The notes under the pieces are model-generated. The model saw nothing but the letters and a program-made list of their open reading frames with translations. It had not been told where the DNA came from and did no database searches. From Ilumatobacteraceae bacterium (GTDB lineage: Bacteria; Actinomycetota; Acidimicrobiia; Acidimicrobiales; Ilumatobacteraceae): DNA of 64,000 nucleotides. The position numbers and the translations under genes are program-made. Numbering within the stretch: position 1 is the stretch's first letter; the number at the start of each line of letters is the position of its first letter. Of this stretch, positions 58,992 to 64,000 are shown piece after piece. Location of the stretch: NCBI GenBank assembly GCA_025463305.1, contig JAOBWK010000056.1, positions 62,001-126,000 on the forward strand, in the 5' to 3' direction.

Positions 58992-60437
58992 ATGCGTCGC
59001 CCAGCAACAGCCCGTGTGATGGGCGTCCTTCTCGCCCTCCTGGGTGGTGCGGTGTTCGTCCGACCTGCCAACGCCGACGACATCAGCGACAAGCAGAAGG
59101 AGGTCCAGCAGGACCTCGCCCAGATCAACCGCCTCCAGCAGAAGGCGTCGGACCTCAACGAGCAGTACCTCGGCTACCTCAGCCAGATCGACGATCTGAA
59201 CACCCAGATCGCCTCGGCGCAGCAGGTGATCACCGCTCATCAGGCACAGGTCGACGCGCTGCAGTCGCAGCTCGCCAACCTCGCGGTCGAGCAGTTCACC
59301 GGCGGATCGAGCACCGGCATCTCGACGCTGTTCGGCGGCGACAGCGCCGTCACCGACGGCCTCCAGCGCGAGCAGCTGATGGGCGTCGCGGTCAACGCCG
59401 GTGCAGCCACCACCGACGACTACGACCAGCAGCTCAAGGACCTCAACGCCGAGCAGCAGTCGCTGCAGGACAAGCAGGCCAAGGCCACCAAGCTGGCCAA
59501 GCAGGCCAGCGACGCCAGCGCGAAGACCGCGCAGGCCGGCGCCGACTACCAGGCCGAGCTCGCCCGCGACCAGGCTGCGCTGGGCGATGCGCTGGCCGCC
59601 GAGCAGCAGCGTCAGGCCGACGCCGCAGCCGCCGCGCACGCCGCCGACATCGCCGCCATCAAGGCCAAGGAGAAGGCGGCCGATCAGCCGCCCGCCACCT
59701 CGGGTTCGAACAACGGCGCGAACACGGACGCCACGCCGGCCACGGCCGCCGTCGCCACCCCGTCCACCGCTGCCCAGGGTGGCGCCACCGGTACCGGCAG
59801 CCCGTCGGCCGGCGGCGACGGCGGCACGAAGTCCACCACCACGCCGACGACGGTGCGCTCCTCGAACGGCAATGGCAACGCCTCGGCCGACGCCACGCCG
59901 TCCACGACTCCCGCCACCGACCCGGCCGGGAACCAGGACTCGGGTCAGAGCACCGACACGACCGCCGCGCCGAGCAACGACGGCGGATCGTCGGGCGACT
60001 CCGGCAGCTCCGGATCGTCCGGCGACTCCGGCAGCTCGACGAGCGACACCACCGCCAGCACTGACCCGGCGCCGCCGCCGGTGTCGAGCCGGGCCGAGAT
60101 CGCCATCGCCGCGGCACGCAGCCAGCTCGGCGTGCCCTACAAGTTCGCGATGTCGTCGCCCGGCGTGGCGTTCGACTGCTCGGGCCTCACGTCGTACGCA
60201 TGGCGCGTCGCCGGTGTGTCGATCCCCCACCAGTCGGCCCAGCAGTACGCATCCACGCCGCACGTCGCGCTCTCCGACATCCAGCCGGGTGACCTGCTGT
60301 ACTACTACCACCCGATCAGCCACGTCGCGATCTACATCGGCAACGGGCAGGTCATCCAGGCGCCGGCGCCGGGCAAGTTCGTCGAGATCGCCCCCGTCAA
60401 CTGGGGCAGCATCGTCGGCGCCAGCCGACCCGGCTGA
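58992..60437 (+). CDS. Secreted NlpC/P60 peptidoglycan endopeptidase (RipA/RipC-like)
   Basis: 481 residues. Signal peptide about 1-28 (cut after ANA). A long coiled coil (about 30-235, with Gln/Lys/Ala heptads) is followed by a Gly/Ser/Thr/Asp-rich linker (about 236-355) and a C-terminal NlpC/P60 domain with catalytic Cys396 (FDCSGLTSYAW) and His444 (SHVAIYIGNG); the third position is probably Gln456 (VIQAPAPG). This is the RipA/RipC layout: coiled coil for FtsEX- or self-regulation and a DL-endopeptidase that cuts peptidoglycan stems at division. Confidence 0.9.
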   Translation: MRRPATARVMGVLLALLGGAVFVRPANADDISDKQKEVQQDLAQINRLQQKASDLNEQYLGYLSQIDDLNTQIASAQQVITAHQAQVDALQSQLANLAVEQFTGGSSTGISTLFGGDSAVTDGLQREQLMGVAVNAGAATTDDYDQQLKDLNAEQQSLQDKQAKATKLAKQASDASAKTAQAGADYQAELARDQAALGDALAAEQQRQADAAAAAHAADIAAIKAKEKAADQPPATSGSNNGANTDATPATAAVATPSTAAQGGATGTGSPSAGGDGGTKSTTTPTTVRSSNGNGNASADATPSTTPATDPAGNQDSGQSTDTTAAPSNDGGSSGDSGSSGSSGDSGSSTSDTTASTDPAPPPVSSRAEIAIAAARSQLGVPYKFAMSSPGVAFDCSGLTSYAWRVAGVSIPHQSAQQYASTPHVALSDIQPGDLLYYYHPISHVAIYIGNGQVIQAPAPGKFVEIAPVNWGSIVGASRPG

Positions 60438-60487
60438 CGCACCAGCGCCGGGTGCGCTCCGCCATCGGTCGAGCTGTCCGTCAGCTG

Positions 60488-60493
60488 TACAGT
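60488..60493 (+). promoter_or_regulatory. -10 box of the leaderless P450 promoter
   Basis: TACAGT is exactly six bases before ATG 60500. Confidence 0.5.
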
Positions 60494-60499
60494 CCGGAC

Positions 60500-61705
60500 A
60501 TGAGCGTCACCACCGACATCTACGATCCGGACCTCTACGTCGACGGTCCGATCCACGAGATCTTCGCCGATCTCCGCCGCACCGATCCGGTGCACTGGCA
60601 GTCGATGCCGGACCAACCGGGCTACTGGGCCATCATGCGCCACGCCGACGTCACCCAGGTCGCCCGCCGCCCCGACATCTACTCCGCCGAGGAGGGCGGC
60701 GTGGTGCTCGAGGACATGGCTCCCGAGCAGCTCGCCAACAGCCGCAACATGTTGCTGATGATGGATCCGCCGCGGCACACCTCGCATCGCAAGCCCCTCG
60801 CCGAGAGCTTCCAGGCCAAGGTCATCGCGCAGATGGAGGGTCGCATCCGCGAGCTCTGCCGAACCATCTTCGCCGAGGCGGCGGACAAGGGCGATGTGGA
60901 GTTCGTCCACGACGTCTCCGGCTCACTGCCCAGCCAGGTCGTGGGCGAGCTGGTCGGCATCCCCGAGCAGGATTGGGACCAGATCCGCGACTGGGCTGAA
61001 CAGAGCACCAGCAGCCAGGATCCCGAGCTCGCCGGCGACGGCTATGCCAGCGGTTCAGGCCTGAACGACATGGCCATCTACGCCTACAACTTCGCGATGC
61101 GGCGCCGCCAGGAGGAGCCGAAGGAGGACCTCACCTCGTTGATCCTCGCCGGCAACTTCGGCGACGGCCCACTCGACGACATGCAGTTCGCGAGCTTCTT
61201 CGTGCAGCTCGTCACGGCCGGCAACGACACCACCAAGACGATGCTGTCGTCGGGCACCGAGGCGCTGCTCAATCACCCGGATCAGCTCGCCGACCTGCGC
61301 GCCGACCCCACCCTGATGCTCGGCACCGTCGAGGAGATCCTGCGCTGGGCGAACCCGCTGCACTACTTCCGCCGCACCGCGCTGTCCGACACCGAGCTGC
61401 ACGGCACGAGCATCAAGGCCGGCGACAAGGTGGCGATGATGTACACGTCGGCCAACCGCGACGAGGACGTCTTCGGCGACACCGCGCAGGCCTTCGACAT
61501 CCGCCGCTCGCCGAACCAGCACCTCTCGTTCGGCTACGCCCAGCACTTCTGCCTCGGTGTCCACCTCGCCCGGCTCGAGGGGCGGGTGTTCTTCGACGAG
61601 CTGCTCAAGACGTTCGCGACGATCGAGCAGACCGGTCCGTCACGGCGGATCCGCTCGAACCTGAACAACGGCCTCAAGCAGCTGCCCATCCACCTCGCTC
61701 GCTGA
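60500..61705 (+). CDS. Cytochrome P450
   Basis: 401 residues, soluble bacterial P450. The I-helix oxygen motif is VTAGNDTTKT, the ExxR is EEILRWANP, and the heme loop is FGYAQHFCLGVHLAR with the axial Cys near residue 350; it has Ala in place of the usual second Gly of FGxGxHxC. LLMMDPPRHTSHRKPL is the C-helix region. It is similar to actinobacterial CYP families acting on steroids or terpenes, but the substrate is not deducible. No ferredoxin gene is adjacent. A two-way terminator follows. Confidence 0.93.
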   Translation: MSVTTDIYDPDLYVDGPIHEIFADLRRTDPVHWQSMPDQPGYWAIMRHADVTQVARRPDIYSAEEGGVVLEDMAPEQLANSRNMLLMMDPPRHTSHRKPLAESFQAKVIAQMEGRIRELCRTIFAEAADKGDVEFVHDVSGSLPSQVVGELVGIPEQDWDQIRDWAEQSTSSQDPELAGDGYASGSGLNDMAIYAYNFAMRRRQEEPKEDLTSLILAGNFGDGPLDDMQFASFFVQLVTAGNDTTKTMLSSGTEALLNHPDQLADLRADPTLMLGTVEEILRWANPLHYFRRTALSDTELHGTSIKAGDKVAMMYTSANRDEDVFGDTAQAFDIRRSPNQHLSFGYAQHFCLGVHLARLEGRVFFDELLKTFATIEQTGPSRRIRSNLNNGLKQLPIHLAR

Positions 61706-61732
61706 GGCGTCGCAAACCGGTCCTGATCGAGA

Positions 61733-61762
61733 GCTGGGCCGGGCATCGCTGCCCGGCCCAGC
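61733..61762. terminator. Bidirectional terminator between convergent genes
   Basis: GCTGGGCCGGGCA-tcgc-TGCCCGGCCCAGC is a perfect 13-bp stem with a 4-base loop between the P450 and the EXORDIUM-like gene. Confidence 0.65.
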
Positions 61763-61771
61763 CGCGTTCGG

Positions 61772-63970
61772 TCAGCTGGTGGTCTTCTTCTTGCGCACCA
61801 CCAGGATCACGATCACACCGATCACGACCACGGCGGCGATGATGCCGATGATCAGCCCGGTCGACGACGACGAGTCGCTCGACGACTTGTCGGAGGCGAT
61901 GGTCACGTCGGAGGCGGCATCGGTGGTCGCGGTGTCCGCGCTCGCCGTGTCGGTGCTGCTGTTGGCACTGGCGTCGGCCGACGTGTCGGCCGTGGTGTCG
62001 GCGGTGGTGTCGCCCGTGGAGGTGTCCACGCTCGAGTCACCGGTCGACGTGTCGGCGGTGGCGGCATCCGTGGCCGGCGTGCCGTCGGCGTTGACGGAGA
62101 TGTCGGTGGCACCGGTGTCGGCGATGTTCGTGCCGGCACCCGAGCCCGGGTTCACCTGGTCGAGGTAGACCTCCATGCTCAGCAGCGGCCCGTTGTCGTC
62201 CATCGGCGCGCCCGAGGCGAGCGCGACCTTGAACGTGACGTCGAGCGACTTGCCGGCGCCGATCGACGCGCCCGCCATCGCACCCACGGTGCCCTCGATG
62301 CTGCCGTCGTCGATGGTGGAGCCGGCGAGCGTCACGGGCGAGAAGGTGCCGTCCGGTCCATCGGTCGAGTAGGTCAACGTGACCTGATCGGCCGTGACGT
62401 TGGACTTGGCCTTGTCACCGGGGAACAACGAGAAGTCGACCTGTGCGTTCTGGATCGAGTCGGTGCCCGGGTTGGCGAACGTGACGTCGAACGTCGTCGG
62501 GTCGGCGCCTGGGATGAGCGCCTGCGGGATCGTGTCAGTCGCGTTGGGGGCGGCAGCCTCCGTCGCACCCTGGTAGACGGTGCCCGTGGACGAGTTGCCG
62601 CCCTGTGTGTCGGTGGCCACGACGGCACAGATCACGTCGTCCTTGGACGCCGTGTAGGTGACGTTGGCGTAGCCGTCGGCGCCGCTCGGGACCGCGTCCT
62701 TGTCGAGCGTGCCGCACTCACCGGTGCCCGACACGGCGTACACCGAGAAGTTCACCATGTCGCCTTCGATCACGTTGTTCTGCGCGTCCGACACCGAGGT
62801 GGAGATCTGCGACGTGCTCGATCCGTCGGCGTCGATGGCGTTCGGGAAGGCGTACGTGAAGAGCGACCCGGAGCTCGCCGCGGGGGCGCCCCCGGCGTCG
62901 CCGGTGACCGCGGCCTCGTTCTGCACGCAGCCGTTGCCGATGCCGAACGCGGCGAACGCGGCGTTGCTGAACTCCGTCTGGGTGTAGTAGTAGTGCCCGT
63001 TGATGACCTGGTTGTACTCGGTGGTCTGGGCGTTGCTCGGGTCGGTGGAACCGAGCGGCGTGCCGTAGTCGTTGGCGCAGATGTCGCCGATCTCGTGGCC
63101 GGTGGAGTCGTTCCAGGCGGTCGTGTCGGTGGGATCGGTGAGCGCCTCGTTGACCTCGTGGCTGAGCGTGCCGACCGCACCGTCGGCGACCACGTCGCCG
63201 TTGGGGCCCTGGCCGGCGTCGCAACCCGTCGCCTCGAACGGCTCGTTGCCGTAGACGATCATCGAGGTGTCCTGGCCGAACGCACGGTGGTAGCCGCAGA
63301 ACGCCGAATCCGAGTTGCTGCCGTCGAGGTCGGCGGTCTCCATGCCCGGCGGGAAGAACACCGGGTAGAAGTGGGCGAGGTCGGTGGGCACACCCTGCTC
63401 GCCGGTGACGCGGGTCAGCTCGTCGCGGATCTGCGCATCGGTGAGGCACGCGGTGTACTGATCGCTGGCGAGGTCGCAGCCGCTCGTCGGGAAGGGCTGG
63501 GTGTCGATGATCGGCGTGCCGGCCGTGATCTTGTAGGCGATGTTGGTGGTGGCGAAGCTGCCGGACTGCGAGTACTCCGTGTCGATCGAGTACACGTTGG
63601 TGCTCGAGCCGCTGTCCGCCGCGACGTCGGTGACGTACTGGTTGATGATCGTCGGGTAGTCGTCGGGGTACGGCGTGGCCCAGTCCGACGGCATCCAGTA
63701 GATGGGCGTGATGGTGACGCCGTCGGCGCCCGTGGTGTCCATCACCGGTCCACCCGAGTAGGTCAGCGGCGGCGTGCAACCGTCGCAGTAGTGGCCGTCG
63801 CCGTCCTCGGATTCGGACGGGTGCACGGAGCGGGCGACGTCGACGTGGCGCACCGGTGCGGGCGGCGCGGCCGACGCAGCGGCGACGTTCGGGAAGAACG
63901 GCGCGCTCATGACGGTGAGGATCGACCCGATCAGGACGAGCGGGCCGAACCGGCGGACGGAGTGCAGCAT
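61772..63970 (-). CDS. Large secreted EXORDIUM/PHI-1-like surface protein with C-terminal anchor
   Basis: 732 residues. Signal peptide about 1-33. Residues about 70-360 resemble the plant EXORDIUM/PHI-1 family: GVTITPIYWMPSDW, SAFCGYHRAF, a metalloprotease-like HEVNE in GTLSHEVNEALTDP, then TTAWNDSTGHEIGDICAN. An Ig-like domain, a second beta domain, a roughly 90-residue Thr/Asp/Ala-rich stalk and a final membrane helix (GLIIGIIAAVVVIGVIVILVV) with the basic tail RKKKTTS follow. This is a wall-spanning, membrane-anchored protein without an LPxTG motif. Whether HEVNE binds zinc is unknown. An AGGA ribosome site precedes the ATG. Confidence 0.75.
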   Translation of the reverse strand: MLHSVRRFGPLVLIGSILTVMSAPFFPNVAAASAAPPAPVRHVDVARSVHPSESEDGDGHYCDGCTPPLTYSGGPVMDTTGADGVTITPIYWMPSDWATPYPDDYPTIINQYVTDVAADSGSSTNVYSIDTEYSQSGSFATTNIAYKITAGTPIIDTQPFPTSGCDLASDQYTACLTDAQIRDELTRVTGEQGVPTDLAHFYPVFFPPGMETADLDGSNSDSAFCGYHRAFGQDTSMIVYGNEPFEATGCDAGQGPNGDVVADGAVGTLSHEVNEALTDPTDTTAWNDSTGHEIGDICANDYGTPLGSTDPSNAQTTEYNQVINGHYYYTQTEFSNAAFAAFGIGNGCVQNEAAVTGDAGGAPAASSGSLFTYAFPNAIDADGSSTSQISTSVSDAQNNVIEGDMVNFSVYAVSGTGECGTLDKDAVPSGADGYANVTYTASKDDVICAVVATDTQGGNSSTGTVYQGATEAAAPNATDTIPQALIPGADPTTFDVTFANPGTDSIQNAQVDFSLFPGDKAKSNVTADQVTLTYSTDGPDGTFSPVTLAGSTIDDGSIEGTVGAMAGASIGAGKSLDVTFKVALASGAPMDDNGPLLSMEVYLDQVNPGSGAGTNIADTGATDISVNADGTPATDAATADTSTGDSSVDTSTGDTTADTTADTSADASANSSTDTASADTATTDAASDVTIASDKSSSDSSSSTGLIIGIIAAVVVIGVIVILVVRKKKTTS

Positions 63971-64000
63971 GTGAGGTTCCTGCCTTGGTGTCGGATCAAC

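Overview
This is a 64-kb stretch of high-GC actinobacterial chromosome. The strong GC bias at third codon positions, the abundance of short-chain dehydrogenases, VOC proteins, amidohydrolases, an NtaA/SnaA-type flavin monooxygenase and a P450, the secreted proteins built from actinobacterial 'DTR' beta-modules, and the many leaderless genes with a TANNNT box six to eight bases before the start codon all fit an actinobacterium. My best guess is a member of the Acidimicrobiia (Ilumatobacter-like). That placement is inference: no rRNA gene is present. I saw no tRNA gene, CRISPR array, prophage or insertion sequence.

Layout. (1) 1-6.5 kb: the end of a membrane-anchored protein, then a tightly overlapping + strand catabolic operon (FAH-family hydrolase, VOC protein, metal-dependent hydrolase, APH-like kinase, a 148-aa unknown and an AttH-like lipocalin-fold protein). 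(2) 6.5-12.2 kb: a - strand operon (350-aa unknown, UGSC-NifU fusion, D-2-hydroxyacid dehydrogenase, amidohydrolase) facing an SDR gene and an IclR regulator across a short region holding a perfect palindrome. (3) 12.2-16.1 kb: small hypotheticals, then nitrite/sulfite reductase plus DUF4202. (4) 16.1-27.6 kb: a secreted M15 peptidase with DTR modules, a PepSY membrane protein with a lipoprotein, SelO, a secreted M4 metalloprotease with DTR modules, DinB-like and flippase-like proteins. (5) 27.6-40 kb: a signalling region with three GGDEF proteins, an unusual HTH-transmembrane-coiled-coil protein, an adenine/adenosine deaminase, a divergent TetR/PPOX pair, an alpha/beta hydrolase, a third DTR protein and a flavin monooxygenase. 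(6) 40-44 kb: a four-gene SsuABC-TauD sulfonate operon. (7) 44-51 kb: a beta-propeller lipoprotein, a two-component system divergent from a small secreted protein, and a MoxR-DUF58-VWA operon. (8) 51-58.6 kb: a phosphoribosyltransferase-deaminase pair, an alpha/beta hydrolase, an ectoine-hydroxylase-like dioxygenase, a threonine aldolase, an unknown, an SDR and two VOC genes. (9) 58.6-64 kb: an NlpC/P60 hydrolase, a P450 and a large secreted EXORDIUM-like protein.

The least explained signals are non-coding. One is a C-loop double hairpin resembling 6C RNA at about 56.46-56.56 kb. Another is a small - strand transcription unit at about 58.65-58.87 kb, whose first bases match the entire 16S rRNA 3' tail; it carries a 14-codon ORF and ends in a UUCG-tetraloop terminator. 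The third is a 41-bp divergent intergenic region in which one palindrome serves two leaderless promoters.

All functions are read from motifs and remembered family features. No database search was run.
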